A stretch of DNA of 64,000 nucleotides from Chitinophaga skermanii (GCF_003259335.1 NZ_QLLL01000005.1:1-64000), one strand, 5' to 3'. Shown: positions 34,312 through 43,777, counted from the first letter of the stretch. Program-made: numbers and translations. The notes: generated by a model from the sequence alone, not told the origin.

Positions 34312-35661
34312 TTATTCTAATTCAGTAATGCCCGGTTTTACGCTTACCTGGATCTTTTGGATGCGCATTTTCGTTACTTCCAAAATGGTAAAATCGAAAT
34401 CTCCGTAGCTAATAACACTATTTTCTTCAGGAAATTTACCCGATAATTCCAATATTAACCCGCCCAGCGAATCACTTTCGCCTTTTACGGTTTCAAAGGT
34501 ATCGGGAGGGATATTCATAATACGACAAACATCATTCAGCATAGTTTTACCTTCGAAAACGTAGGTATTGTCGTCTACTTTGTTATAATTGAACTCATCT
34601 TCATCAAACTCGTCTTTGATATCACCTATAACTTCTTCAATAATATCTTCTAACGTAACAATTCCTGATGTGCCGCCAAATTCGTCAACTACCACTGCAA
34701 AGTGCATGTGGCGCTCTTGGAATTCGTTTAGTAAATCTTCAATTAATTTATGTTCGTGAACGAAGAAAGGTTGACGCATCACTTGGTGCCAGTCGAAACT
34801 ATCGCCTTTATCCAAATGTGGTAACATGTCTTTTGTATGAATAACGCCTACGATTGTGTCCAAATTGCCTTTAAATACAGGAAGGCGTGAATAATGTAGG
34901 TCGGCTACTTGTTTTATTACTTCTGAGAATGAAAGGTCATATTCTAAACCATTCACATCCAAACGAGTACGCATAATTTGCTTCACAGCAATGTTGCCGA
35001 ATTTCAAAATCCCGCGAACAATATTTTTCTCTTCTTGTGATGCATTCGGGTCTACGCTCATTTCAATTACCTCGTCGATTTCCTGGTAATTCACCGGTTT
35101 AAGGTTGCGGTGAAAGAGTTTGCCTTCGATGCCTTCGCTAATATTAACAAAGAAATCAGAGATAGGCTCCATCGTGGCGTGAATAATGTGCACAAACCAA
35201 GCGAAGTAGGTGGCAAAGCGGATATTATTTTGCGCAGCCCAAGTTCTCGGTAAAATTTGACCGAAGAAAAGAAGTACAAAAGTGATAATAGCCATACGCA
35301 CTACAGCGGAAACAACCAGAAGTTCCTGCAGGGCCTCCATTTGATTGATGAGATAATTGGTCACCAAAATGAAAGCTATGCTGAGTAGGATTTGTGCGAT
35401 TTGTAAGGAAGCAAGGAGTGATTTGGGTTTTTCTAAGAGCTTCGTAATAAGTTTACCGGAATTATTCTGCCTCGACTTCAAAACATTCAAATCTTTATAC
35501 GTTAAAGAAAAGAACGCCACTTCTGCCCCGGAAACGATGAACGAAAGGAGCAATAATACTAAGATAACAAGTAGAAATACCACAACATTCGGAGATGGCG
35601 AGGCGGTAACTTGAAGCAAAGATATGTCGAAGGGTATAGTACCAGCCGGATAGTGAACCAA
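34312..35661 (-). CDS. gldE: Gliding motility-associated protein GldE (CorC/HlyC family)
   Basis: This 449-residue membrane protein has a DUF21/CNNM domain with about four TM helices (20-190), a pair of CBS domains (about 215-340) and a C-terminal CorC_HlyC transporter-associated domain (about 355-440). Direct linkage to gldD identifies it as GldE, which supports gliding in Flavobacterium. The start is uncertain: no ATG precedes the first TM helix, and TTG at 35661 is the best candidate because an in-frame stop lies just upstream. A -7 box is about 90 nt upstream. Confidence 0.9.
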   Translation of the reverse strand: MVHYPAGTIPFDISLLQVTASPSPNVVVFLLVILVLLLLSFIVSGAEVAFFSLTYKDLNVLKSRQNNSGKLITKLLEKPKSLLASLQIAQILLSIAFILVTNYLINQMEALQELLVVSAVVRMAIITFVLLFFGQILPRTWAAQNNIRFATYFAWFVHIIHATMEPISDFFVNISEGIEGKLFHRNLKPVNYQEIDEVIEMSVDPNASQEEKNIVRGILKFGNIAVKQIMRTRLDVNGLEYDLSFSEVIKQVADLHYSRLPVFKGNLDTIVGVIHTKDMLPHLDKGDSFDWHQVMRQPFFVHEHKLIEDLLNEFQERHMHFAVVVDEFGGTSGIVTLEDIIEEVIGDIKDEFDEDEFNYNKVDDNTYVFEGKTMLNDVCRIMNIPPDTFETVKGESDSLGGLILELSGKFPEENSVISYGDFDFTILEVTKMRIQKIQVSVKPGITELE

Positions 35662-35751
35662 GATTTTATGCTTTGATCAGTAATAATGTTCCGTTCCAAA
35701 AAAAAAGGAAAGAAAATCCAAGAAATCGTGGAGTTACTTTCCCAGTATATG

Positions 35752-35759
35752 CAAATATA
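35752..35759 (-). promoter_or_regulatory. -7 box TATATTTG upstream of gldE
   Basis: It is a TAnnTTTG match between ssb and gldE. It suggests that gldE-gldD can be transcribed separately from ssb. Confidence 0.45.
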
Positions 35760-35826
35760 AGCAATGTCCCCATTTGCGGTGGGGAACATTGAAATATTAA
35801 GAATGCCATAAAACTATAGGCTATAC

Positions 35827-36288
35827 TTAGAATGGGAGATCGTCGGCTGGTTCACTCAGCGGTGGAATTTCCAGTCCGCCAAAGCTTTCGCTACTTCCAG
35901 TAGATAAACCACTGCCACCTTGTGAAGGTAACGGGTGGTCGCCGCTGTGGCCATCTAAGCGTTTGTCGAGCATTACAAGATTATCACCCACAACTTCAGT
36001 GGCGAATTTCTTGTTGCCTTCTTTGTCTTCCCAGCTACGGGTACGTAGCCTTCCTTCTATGTATACGAGGCTACCTTTATGTAAATATTTTTGCGCTAAC
36101 TCGGCCAAACCTCTCCACAATACAACTGTGTGCCATTCTGTTTGCGAAATTAATTTACCAGCCCTGTCTTTGAAAGTTTCTGTAGTGGCCAAGGAGAATT
36201 TTGCTACGGCGATATTGCCTTCCAAAAATTGAACATCGGGGTCTCTTCCTAAATTGCCAATCAGAATTACTTTATTAACACCTCTCAT
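35827..36288 (-). CDS. ssb: Single-stranded DNA-binding protein
   Basis: This 153-residue protein has an OB fold (about 1-110, GVNKVILIGNLGRDPDV...VAKFSLATTE, WHTVVLWRG, YIEGRLRTRSW). A Gly/Ser-rich linker follows, then the acidic tip DDLPF that docks repair and replication proteins. It coats ssDNA as a tetramer. Its place between mutY and gldE is a conserved Bacteroidota arrangement. Confidence 0.95.
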   Translation of the reverse strand: MRGVNKVILIGNLGRDPDVQFLEGNIAVAKFSLATTETFKDRAGKLISQTEWHTVVLWRGLAELAQKYLHKGSLVYIEGRLRTRSWEDKEGNKKFATEVVGDNLVMLDKRLDGHSGDHPLPSQGGSGLSTGSSESFGGLEIPPLSEPADDLPF

Positions 36289-36491
36289 GGTTGTAGGTTT
36301 TAATAATCTATTGATGAAAAGTTCTTCTCAAGTATTAATTTATCGTCCTTACTAAAGTTAATGTATTTTTTAAATCATTGTTCAAATTTTTAAACACTGA
36401 ATATCTGTTACAGCTAAGTATTCGCCGTTTTAAAGATGCATAACAATCCTTTAGTTGAATGGTTTGAATTAATACAAAGAAGCTGCCAATT

Positions 36492-37562
36492 TTATAATAA
36501 TTGTAATTGTTGGCTTTTTAGGTAATCGAGTATGATTTTTGGGAAAGCAAAATCATCGAGTGCATTCCATGGAACCAATTGATAACCTGGTGGAATAGTA
36601 GGTTGATGGCTACATTTGATCTGCACAAACTGTGCATGAATAGTTTGATGGGTGAGCTGTTGTTTGAAAATAGGGGAGATTGCCACGGTTTCAAAATCAG
36701 TTTGTAGCATAAATTCCCCGGTTTTTTGTGTAACTTGTTGAATATCCGTTAGCCCATCGGCTTCTACTAGTAAAAAATCGTGTAGATTTTCCCAGATATC
36801 TTTAGCTGGGCGTTTACGAATAATGACCTGATTTTTATAAAGTGCTAAGAAATAATAGAAATACCGCTTTTTTATTTGTAATTTTTTGCTTTTGATTGGT
36901 AGTTGGGATACAGAATTTGTGTTAAACGCAGCACAGTTGGGTGCTAGAGGGCAAATGGAGCATTGGGCTTGTTGGGGTTTACACACCACCGCTCCAAAAT
37001 CCATTATACTTTGATTGTACTCGCTAGCGTTATCTATAGGAAGCAATTTTTGCGCTAACTCATTGAAAATCTTTTTCCCCGCAGTAGTGTCGATGGGGGT
37101 ATCAATGCCGAAATATCGGCTTAATACACGGTAAACGTTACCATCGAGCACGGCATGGGGTAAATTATATGCAAAGGAAGCAATAGCGGCGGCGGTGTAT
37201 GAACCGATGCCTTTGAGCGTGTTAATTTCGTTGTATGTTTTTGGGAATTTTCCCCCAAAATCCGACACGATGGTCCGGGCAGCTGCAAGCATGTTTTTGC
37301 AGCGGGCATAGTAGCCCAAGCCTTGCCATAATCGAAAAACATCTTCATCGGCGGCTTCAGCTAAATCGGCCACAGTGGGGTATTTAGAGGTGAAGGCCTC
37401 GTAATATTTCCAGCCTTGCTCTACCCTGGTTTGTTGTAAAATGACCTCCGATAACCAAATTTTATAGGGGTCTTTTATGCCTTTCCAGGGCATGGAACGA
37501 GAATTTTGACTGCGATTCCATTGCAATAAAGTGTTAGAAAAAAAGTTGCCGGCACTATTCAT
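36492..37562 (-). CDS. mutY: A/G-specific adenine glycosylase MutY
   Basis: This 356-residue base-excision repair enzyme removes adenine mispaired with 8-oxoguanine. It shows the catalytic Glu in SEVILQQTRV, helix-hairpin-helix LKGIGSYTAAAIASF, catalytic Asp in VLDGNVYRVLSR, and the 4Fe-4S cluster C-x6-C-x2-C-x5-C (CKPQQAQCSICPLAPNC). A C-terminal NUDIX-like 8-oxoG recognition domain spans about 230-350. Length is typical. It is divergent from the HU gene and upstream of ssb on the same strand. Confidence 0.94.
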   Translation of the reverse strand: MNSAGNFFSNTLLQWNRSQNSRSMPWKGIKDPYKIWLSEVILQQTRVEQGWKYYEAFTSKYPTVADLAEAADEDVFRLWQGLGYYARCKNMLAAARTIVSDFGGKFPKTYNEINTLKGIGSYTAAAIASFAYNLPHAVLDGNVYRVLSRYFGIDTPIDTTAGKKIFNELAQKLLPIDNASEYNQSIMDFGAVVCKPQQAQCSICPLAPNCAAFNTNSVSQLPIKSKKLQIKKRYFYYFLALYKNQVIIRKRPAKDIWENLHDFLLVEADGLTDIQQVTQKTGEFMLQTDFETVAISPIFKQQLTHQTIHAQFVQIKCSHQPTIPPGYQLVPWNALDDFAFPKIILDYLKSQQLQLL

Positions 37563-37784
37563 TTACACAAATTGTTTATATATGTTTATGTTTTTTTATA
37601 TATTCGTGTACCAAAAAGTACGATTCAGAAAGTATTTGCCTGGTTAAACCCTAATAAATGCCTCACAAAGAAACGTAATTAATAGGTACGTATTTATAAG
37701 AAAAAATACTAAAACTTAGTTGCTTAAAATTCAGCAATTAATTATTTTTTAATAACTTTACTATAAGTAATCCTCCGCTTCATT

Positions 37785-38072
37785 ATGAGAAAAGCTGATT
37801 TGATTAATAACATCGCTGAAAAAACCGGCATTCCCAAAGTAGATGTGTTAGTAACACTCGAGGCCATGTTTAAGGAGGTGAAAGAAGCTTTGGCAAATGG
37901 CGAACATATTTACATCAGGGGTTTTGGCAGTTTTATCACGAAAAAACGCGCCGCGAAGATCGGCCGCAACATTAAGAAAAATGTTGCCGTGGAAATCCCA
38001 GAGCATTACATTCCAGCATTTAAGCCATCTAAAGAATTTGTAGCAGAAGTAAAGAAGCTGAAAAGTTCTTAA
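37785..38072 (+). CDS. HU-family nucleoid protein
   Basis: This 95-residue DNA-bending protein of the HU/IHF family has ADLINNIAEKTGIPK at the N-terminus and GFGSFITKKRAAKIGRNIKK in the DNA-binding arm. It is divergent from mutY, an arrangement common in Bacteroidota. A near-consensus -7 box TAACTTTA lies at 37753-37760. Confidence 0.93.
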   Translation: MRKADLINNIAEKTGIPKVDVLVTLEAMFKEVKEALANGEHIYIRGFGSFITKKRAAKIGRNIKKNVAVEIPEHYIPAFKPSKEFVAEVKKLKSS

Positions 38073-38096
38073 ATTCGCATCCTAAAGATATTTAGG

Positions 38097-38948
38097 GTGC
38101 AGAAGAAACAACTACTACTATTAGGTGCTGCCGTAATAATGCTGGTAGCTTTGTATGCCTTTGGACGAACAGTTCCATCGCATAAGGGTCATGATCATGC
38201 GCATGCGCCTGCTGCTAACGCGGCAGGGGACGGGCAAGCTATTGCCGAAGCCAACTTTGACGATCTTCTTAAGAAGGCGAAAAGCCGTATTCCTGCTGAT
38301 AAGATAACCCTCGTAGAAGGTTTAGAACATGCTGTGGTGCGTGGTGATGTACATCACCAGCAGATTGTCGTATACAAACAACTTGCGGCAGTTTGGGACA
38401 CACTGCGTGAACAACCGATCTCCACATATTACCTCGGCGAAGCTGCTAAGTTGGAAAATTCCGAAAAAAGCCTCACCTTTGCGGCCACTTCATTTTTAAA
38501 CCATATGGATCATGTTCAAGATCCTACGGTAGCGAAATGGATGATGAACAATGCTACGGAATTATTAAAACAAGCTAACAAGCTCAATCCTGCTAACAAC
38601 GAGGTAAAACTCCAATTAGCACAATTACTAGTAAGTTCATCCACGCCAATGGAAGGAATTTCCATGCTATTACAAATGGCAGAAGAAGATCCTAACAATA
38701 TGGACGTGCAAATGATGCTGGGTAATTTCGCTATTACTTCAGGCCAATTCGACAAAGCGATCGAACGCATGAACAAAGTATTGGAGAAACAACCAGACAA
38801 TCCAAAAGCTTTATTCTTATTAGCCGAAGCTTATAAAAATAAAGGCGATATCGAGAAGGCAAAGCAAACTTTAATTGCTTGTAGGAAACTGATTAAAGAT
38901 CCTGCATTAGCAGCCGAAATCGATGAGTATATTAAAGAGATACATTAA
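38097..38948 (+). CDS. Membrane-anchored TPR protein
   Basis: This 283-residue protein has an N-terminal signal anchor (about 5-23). A His-rich segment HKGHDHAHAP follows, then TPR-like helices (about 75-280, strongest at 190-275). It starts with GTG at 38097, 24 nt after the HU gene, so the two may be co-transcribed. The body is probably periplasmic. The role is unknown; a metal-binding contribution of the His cluster is speculation. Confidence 0.7.
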   Translation: MQKKQLLLLGAAVIMLVALYAFGRTVPSHKGHDHAHAPAANAAGDGQAIAEANFDDLLKKAKSRIPADKITLVEGLEHAVVRGDVHHQQIVVYKQLAAVWDTLREQPISTYYLGEAAKLENSEKSLTFAATSFLNHMDHVQDPTVAKWMMNNATELLKQANKLNPANNEVKLQLAQLLVSSSTPMEGISMLLQMAEEDPNNMDVQMMLGNFAITSGQFDKAIERMNKVLEKQPDNPKALFLLAEAYKNKGDIEKAKQTLIACRKLIKDPALAAEIDEYIKEIH

Positions 38949-38981
38949 CATTTTTCTATAATCATTTTAAATTTTTTGAGT

Positions 38982-39077
38982 ATGCCTTGCGGTAAGAAAA
39001 GAAAAAGACATAAAATTGCCACCCACAAAAGGAAAAAAAGGCTGAGAAAGAATCGTCATAAAAAAGGTAAGAAATAA
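38982..39077 (+). CDS. AURKAIP1/COX24-domain small ribosomal protein
   Basis: This 31-residue protein (starts MPCGKKRKRHKIATHKRKKR) is extremely basic. It fits the AURKAIP1/COX24 family, related to mitochondrial mS38 and actinobacterial bS22, which sit on the small ribosomal subunit. Such tiny proteins are often missed by gene finders. It starts at an ATG 33 nt after the TPR gene and ends before a very strong terminator. Of the 19 residues after the start, most are Lys, Arg or His, so the family call rests on composition plus the KRKRHKIATHKRKKRLRKNRHKK pattern (positions 6-28). Confidence 0.85.
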   Translation: MPCGKKRKRHKIATHKRKKRLRKNRHKKGKK

Positions 39078-39395
39078 TTTTTCTCCCGTTTCCCGCCATT
39101 TATACAAACAGGCAACATGTTATGGCGCTACCGGATAAATTTTTATAAATCCTGCATGGTTTTAGCAAATTCAGTAAATTGCTAAAGTCATGCAGGTCTT
39201 TTTCGTCGGTCTGCTGCCGAATAATTCCAAGCATCGCCCTGTATATATCACTAAACCCTTAAGCAAATCCATCAAACACGTACGTGAAAAAGCAGGGATT
39301 CTTGTGCCCATGCTATTTTCGCTATGGTATGCTGTGCATTGTATTTTTACAACGCCAGTTTAAAGTGAAGTATTAATGGTTAAAATTTTGGACGC
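39078..39395 (+). other. Gap between the COX24-like gene and rng
   Basis: This 318-bp stretch holds the long terminator at 39151-39203 and the rng leader. A 57-codon open frame from 39190 starts inside the terminator hairpin and is not believed. Confidence 0.6.
39151..39203 (+). terminator. Long-stem terminator
   Basis: CCTGCATG pairs with CATGCAGG, and inside that TTTAGCAA pairs with TTGCTAAA, linked by G-U pairs. The result is a stem of about 18 bp with a 10-nt loop, followed by TCTTTTT. Confidence 0.88.
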
Positions 39396-39399
39396 TTGA
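39376..39399 (+). other. Possible 7-codon leader peptide before rng
   Basis: ATG GTT AAA ATT TTG GAC GCT TGA overlaps the proposed TTG start of rng as TTGA. It could couple rng translation to the leader, or be a chance ORF. Confidence 0.3.
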
Positions 39400-40946
39400 A
39401 TAAGGAACTCATTATAAATGCGGCACCATCCGGTGTGGAAATTGCATTGTTGGAGGATAAGAAATTGGTGGAGCTGCATCACGAAAGTGGCAATCCTAAT
39501 TTTGCAGTAGGTGATCTTTACTTGGGGAAAGTTAAAAAATTAATTCCTGGTTTAAATGCCGCATTCGTTGATGTTGGCTTTGAAAAAGACGCATTCCTGC
39601 ACTATACGGATCTTAGCCCATACGTACGCTCTATCCTGAAGTTTACCCAACTGGCTATGGTCGATAAAGGGCCCGACGGTTTCAATTTCTCTACGTTCAA
39701 AAACGAAGCTGAAATTATTAAAACCGGCAAAATTACCGAGGTACTTGGTGGTAAACCAAATATCCTCGTTCAAATTTTAAAAGAACCCATCTCGTCTAAA
39801 GGCCCTCGCCTCAGCTGTGAAATCTCACTCCCCGGTAGGTTTATCGTTCTAACCCCATTCAACGATATTGTTGCAGTATCGAAAAAAATTCATTCTTCCG
39901 AAGAAAGAAAAAGACTGCAAAAAATTGTTGAATCCATTAAGCCACCAAATTTCGGCATCATCGTTAGAACCGCCGCTGAAGGAAAAAACACAGCCGAACT
40001 GCACGACGATGTGCTCACGCTCACCAACACCTGGAAAAATATCCAGCAAAATTTACGTGGCGCCCAAGCTCCACAAAAAATACTGAGCGAACAAACAAAA
40101 ACCACCAGCATCCTGCGCGATCTGCTGAATGAAAGCTTCAACCGTATCGTTATTAACGATAAAAATATCTATGCCGATACCAAAAGCTACATCCAGAAAA
40201 TTGCACCGGAAAAACAAGATATTGTTACACATTACCATAATGGCGCTCCAATTTTCGACCATTACGGTGTAACGCGTCAAGTAAAAGCATCGTTTGGTAA
40301 AACCGTAAACCTCGATAGCGGCGTATACCTAGTTATCGAAGCCACGGAAGCTTTACATGTAATCGACGTAAACAGCGGTTACAAAAGCTCCAGCAATAAC
40401 CAAGAACAAAATGCACTCGCCTCTAACCTAGAAGCTGCTGCAGAAATCGCCCGCCAATTAAGGCTCCGCGATCTTGGTGGTATCATCATTATCGATTTTA
40501 TCGATATGAAGCTGCCAGAAAATAAGAAAACAGTGTTCGAAGCGATGGAGAAATTCATGGCACTCGATCGTGCAAAACATACCATCCTGCCAATTTCTAA
40601 ATTCGGCTTGATGCAAATCACACGTCAACGTGTGAAACCGGAAGTAACAATCTCCGTCGCAGAAGATTGCCCAGCCTGCAAAGGAACCGGTAAAATCGGC
40701 GCTTCCATGTTGATCGTTGATGAAATTGAAAAGAACCTTCATTACCTCATCAACCACCAACACAAAGGACTCTCCATCAGCGTACACCCCATTTTGTATG
40801 CATACCTCACCAAAGGCTTCCTTACATCGAAGCAATGGAAATGGTATTTCAAATTCAAAAAATGGATCAAACTCAAAGCGGATTCTAATAATCACCTCAC
40901 CGAGTTTCATTTTATCGATGCTAATGATGAAGAGATTAAATTGTAA
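39396..40946 (+). CDS. rng: Ribonuclease G/E family protein
   Basis: This 516-residue endoribonuclease acts in rRNA 5' maturation and mRNA decay. The N-terminal S1 domain (about 38-130) has VGDLYLGKVKKLIPGLNAAF. The catalytic core carries the Mg-binding aspartates in HVIDVNSGYK and IIIDFIDM. The zinc-link CPACKGTGKI lies near residue 430. It lacks the long RNase E C-terminal degradosome arm, so RNase G is the better name. The start appears to be TTG (MNKELIINAAPSG, a typical family N-terminus); no in-frame ATG is available upstream. Confidence 0.92.
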   Translation: MNKELIINAAPSGVEIALLEDKKLVELHHESGNPNFAVGDLYLGKVKKLIPGLNAAFVDVGFEKDAFLHYTDLSPYVRSILKFTQLAMVDKGPDGFNFSTFKNEAEIIKTGKITEVLGGKPNILVQILKEPISSKGPRLSCEISLPGRFIVLTPFNDIVAVSKKIHSSEERKRLQKIVESIKPPNFGIIVRTAAEGKNTAELHDDVLTLTNTWKNIQQNLRGAQAPQKILSEQTKTTSILRDLLNESFNRIVINDKNIYADTKSYIQKIAPEKQDIVTHYHNGAPIFDHYGVTRQVKASFGKTVNLDSGVYLVIEATEALHVIDVNSGYKSSSNNQEQNALASNLEAAAEIARQLRLRDLGGIIIIDFIDMKLPENKKTVFEAMEKFMALDRAKHTILPISKFGLMQITRQRVKPEVTISVAEDCPACKGTGKIGASMLIVDEIEKNLHYLINHQHKGLSISVHPILYAYLTKGFLTSKQWKWYFKFKKWIKLKADSNNHLTEFHFIDANDEEIKL

Positions 40947-40968
40947 TGCACGCCGAAAAGATATTAAC

Positions 40969-40999
40969 AAAGGGGCCCAAAAGCCCCTTTCGTTTTTTA
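40969..40999 (+). terminator. Terminator of rng
   Basis: AAAGGGGC (40969-40976) pairs with GCCCCTTT (40983-40990). CGTTTTTT follows. Confidence 0.88.
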
Positions 41000-41075
41000 T
41001 AAAATCCACCCCACCCCCAAACCTAATCCTTTTCTAATCAACTTAATCCCGCATTCCTTGTTAATGGCATTGAAA

Positions 41076-41105
41076 TTGTTTTGAGGAACCGGGAACCTAT
41101 TTTTC
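41076..41105 (+). promoter_or_regulatory. -33/-7 promoter for the large L,D-transpeptidase
   Basis: TTG (41076-41078), exactly 19 nt, then TATTTTTC (41098-41105). The spacing matches the Bacteroidota TTG-N19-TAnnTTTG pattern, with C in place of the last G. The ATG is 15 nt further. Confidence 0.55.
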
Positions 41106-41120
41106 ACAAATTTTTCGTTT

Positions 41121-42791
41121 ATGCGTTACCGTTTTTTACTATCTATTTGCCTGGTGATCGCTGCTACCTACTGGATCGCCTGTAATAACCAAAGCAAACC
41201 CAAAACGAGCAAAGCCAAAGCTCGCGACGAAGCTCACTACTCGAAGGAAGAATATATTTCCATTAAACTCGATAGCAATGCCGTAAATAGTTTCATCGCC
41301 AAACACCCCGAATACGTGTCGTATACCGACCTGGTCAAAGATTTTTATAGCAAAAGAAACTATCACTACGCTTGGATTACAGATAGCGGTATGACCGAAC
41401 AAGCTGCCAGTTTCATGAACCTCATGCGTACCGATGCCAATTACATCGGCCAAGATAGCAGCCTCGTTAACCACGTACTGCAAGCGCAATTTGATACCCT
41501 TACCACGCGCGAACAATGGCGTGCAAACGATACCCTCGTACCTTCTACCGAGCTTATGCTTACCGCCCAATTCTTTGCTTACGGCAATAAAGTATGGGGT
41601 GGCATGACGGCCGATTCCGCCAAAGACCTCGAATGGTACATTCCAAGAAAGAAAATGGAAATCGGTAGCCTGTTAGAATCTGTGATCGACCACAAAGGGA
41701 AAGATTTCGCTGGCGAAGCGCCTGTTCACAAACAGTATAATATGCTGAGAAAGGAACTGGAACGCATCTCGAATATGAGCAAAGATTTACCACAAGACTC
41801 ACTCATCCTAGATAAAAAAGTCTACAAAAAGGGTGATTCTGCAGCCGTCATCGTTGCCGTAAAACAACGCTTACACGCTTGGGGAGACCTTGCCGTAGCC
41901 GACACCTCCAATAAATACACCCCAGCACTAGATAGCGCGGTTAGACGATTCCAAGATAGAATGGGTTTAAAGGTTGATGGCCAACTACAAGCCGCCACTA
42001 TCACAGCCTTAAACGTTCCATTATCAAAACGCATCGAACAAATTTTGATCAACATGGAACGCTTGCGCTGGGTGCCAACCGAACAAACCGGCGATTATAT
42101 ACTCGTAAATATCCCGGAATTCAAAATGCACGTGTACGATCACGACTCCCTTGCTTGGAGCTGTAACGTGGTAGTTGGTAAACCTGGTGCCAGCACGGTT
42201 GTATTTAGCCGCGAGATGAAATACATCGTATTTGCACCCTATTGGAATGTGCCGCCTGGTATTCTAGCAAATGAAGTATTACCGGGCATTAAACGCAATA
42301 GCGGTTATTTAGCTCGCCATAATATGGAAGTAGTAGGAGCTAGTGGAAAAGTAATTGCCCCTTCAAGCATCAGTTGGGGAAAATATACCGGTAGAAACTT
42401 CCCATATATTGTACGACAAAAACCCGGTGGTGCCAACTCGCTCGGTAAAGTGAAGTTCCTCTTCCCGAACGAATATAACATCTACTTACACGACACCCCG
42501 TCTAAAGGCCTCTTCAACGAAACAAATAGAACCTTTAGCCACGGCTGTATCCGGGTAGCTGAACCGAAAAGATTAGCAGAATATTTGCTTCGTAACGATA
42601 CCTACTGGACAGAGAAACGTATCGATGAAGCAATGAATGCCGGCAAAGAAAAATACGTGACGCTTAAAACACAGGTGCCTGTGTTTATCGGCTACTTCAC
42701 CACTTGGGTGAATAGTAAAGGTGAATTAAATTTTAGGAACGATGTATATGGCCACGATGCCCAATTAGCAAAACAACTTTTTACTCACTAA
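41121..42791 (+). CDS. YcbB-type L,D-transpeptidase, lipoprotein
   Basis: This 556-residue protein has a lipoprotein signal (TYWIAC, Cys about 21), then a scaffold domain (about 50-215). A peptidoglycan-binding domain follows (about 232-295, VKQRLHAWGD...LDSAVRRFQDRMGLKVDGQL). The YkuD catalytic domain (about 315-495) has active-site RTFSHGCIRVAEP. It makes 3-3 peptidoglycan cross-links in the periplasm. Its stop overlaps the stop region of the convergent CPBP gene by 11 bases. Confidence 0.9.
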   Translation: MRYRFLLSICLVIAATYWIACNNQSKPKTSKAKARDEAHYSKEEYISIKLDSNAVNSFIAKHPEYVSYTDLVKDFYSKRNYHYAWITDSGMTEQAASFMNLMRTDANYIGQDSSLVNHVLQAQFDTLTTREQWRANDTLVPSTELMLTAQFFAYGNKVWGGMTADSAKDLEWYIPRKKMEIGSLLESVIDHKGKDFAGEAPVHKQYNMLRKELERISNMSKDLPQDSLILDKKVYKKGDSAAVIVAVKQRLHAWGDLAVADTSNKYTPALDSAVRRFQDRMGLKVDGQLQAATITALNVPLSKRIEQILINMERLRWVPTEQTGDYILVNIPEFKMHVYDHDSLAWSCNVVVGKPGASTVVFSREMKYIVFAPYWNVPPGILANEVLPGIKRNSGYLARHNMEVVGASGKVIAPSSISWGKYTGRNFPYIVRQKPGGANSLGKVKFLFPNEYNIYLHDTPSKGLFNETNRTFSHGCIRVAEPKRLAEYLLRNDTYWTEKRIDEAMNAGKEKYVTLKTQVPVFIGYFTTWVNSKGELNFRNDVYGHDAQLAKQLFTH

Positions 42792-43599
42792 ACACCCGTG
42801 GGTCTACCATAGATGCAGCAACTTGCTTCGGCATTTGCTGCATTTTTGCTTTATGGAAGTGTGCATATTTGCGAATATTCAAATACCCCAAAACAAGCAC
42901 TAAAGCAGCAGCAGCTAATATTGTGTAAAGTAATAGGGGCGATAATTGCCAATTGTTGGAAGCGGCGGGTAATGCGGTTGCTTGGGCTATATTAAACAAC
43001 AAGTGCGCAAAGATACTCATGCACAAGTCGCGCAATTTTTGATAGAGAAATCCTGTCAATAACCCCAACAAAAACATCGGTAAAAGTTGTACGGGGTCGA
43101 GGTGTGCAACGCTAAAAATAATAGCCGATAATACCACGGAAAAAGTAGGCGTATAGCGCTTTTGTAACCCTTCTAGGATAATACCTCTGAATAGAAATTC
43201 TTCTGCAAATACTAACAAGAAAACACCTGCAATAATGTTATAAGTCGTGTCAATTTTTACCTCTGCAAATTGTAAAAACTCGTTCGAAGGCAATGGCAAC
43301 AAAACATGCCCCATATAACTCATACAAGCAATCGCTGCCGACATAAAAAATGTTGCGATTAATAACCGTGCATTTACCCGGAACCGGGGAACAAATTCAA
43401 AGCCCATGGCTGGTTGCACTACACTAAAAATCACGATCCCGAAGCAGCTAAGAATATAGGCAGATTGTTGTATTGTAAAGAAATCGAATGCTGGTGAATA
43501 ATAGGCGAAAACACTCGCCAGTGCAGTAAATCCTAGTATGATAAATATAATCAGCCAGGCACGGGGTAAGGTAAGACCTTTAAAGGTTTGGATAAACAT
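42781..43599 (-). CDS. CPBP family intramembrane protease
   Basis: This protein is 272 residues from the ATG at 43599 (an in-frame ATG at 43683 would add 28 less hydrophobic residues). It has about eight TM helices. The Abi/CPBP motifs are present: EEFLFRGIILEGLQ with the catalytic Glu pair and Arg, and FSVAHLDP with the second-helix His. Family members are membrane metalloproteases of mostly unknown substrate. It is convergent with the L,D-transpeptidase (11-base overlap) and divergent from ridA. Confidence 0.85.
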   Translation of the reverse strand: MFIQTFKGLTLPRAWLIIFIILGFTALASVFAYYSPAFDFFTIQQSAYILSCFGIVIFSVVQPAMGFEFVPRFRVNARLLIATFFMSAAIACMSYMGHVLLPLPSNEFLQFAEVKIDTTYNIIAGVFLLVFAEEFLFRGIILEGLQKRYTPTFSVVLSAIIFSVAHLDPVQLLPMFLLGLLTGFLYQKLRDLCMSIFAHLLFNIAQATALPAASNNWQLSPLLLYTILAAAALVLVLGYLNIRKYAHFHKAKMQQMPKQVAASMVDPRVFSE

Positions 43600-43762
43600 A
43601 CAAATATGGTTGAAAATTTTAATAATAAGTAGGCGCAATGTGTTGCTAGGATTGAGGTTAATATTGCTGCCAACTTCCATCAAATTACAAAAAATTACGT
43701 TAAAAAGACGCTTGAAAGGGCCTTAAGTGGAAATAATTCATCAATTAAATCTGCCAGTGCGT

Positions 43763-43770
43763 TATTTTTG
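43763..43770 (+). promoter_or_regulatory. -7 box TATTTTTG for ridA
   Basis: It ends only 7 bases before the ATG at 43778, so a transcript from it would have almost no leader. Confidence 0.55.
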
Positions 43771-43777
43771 TATACAT

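Noticed and set aside
39190..39363. 57-codon open frame starting MQVFFVGLLP
   Set aside because: Its start lies inside the long terminator hairpin at 39151-39203 and it resembles nothing known.
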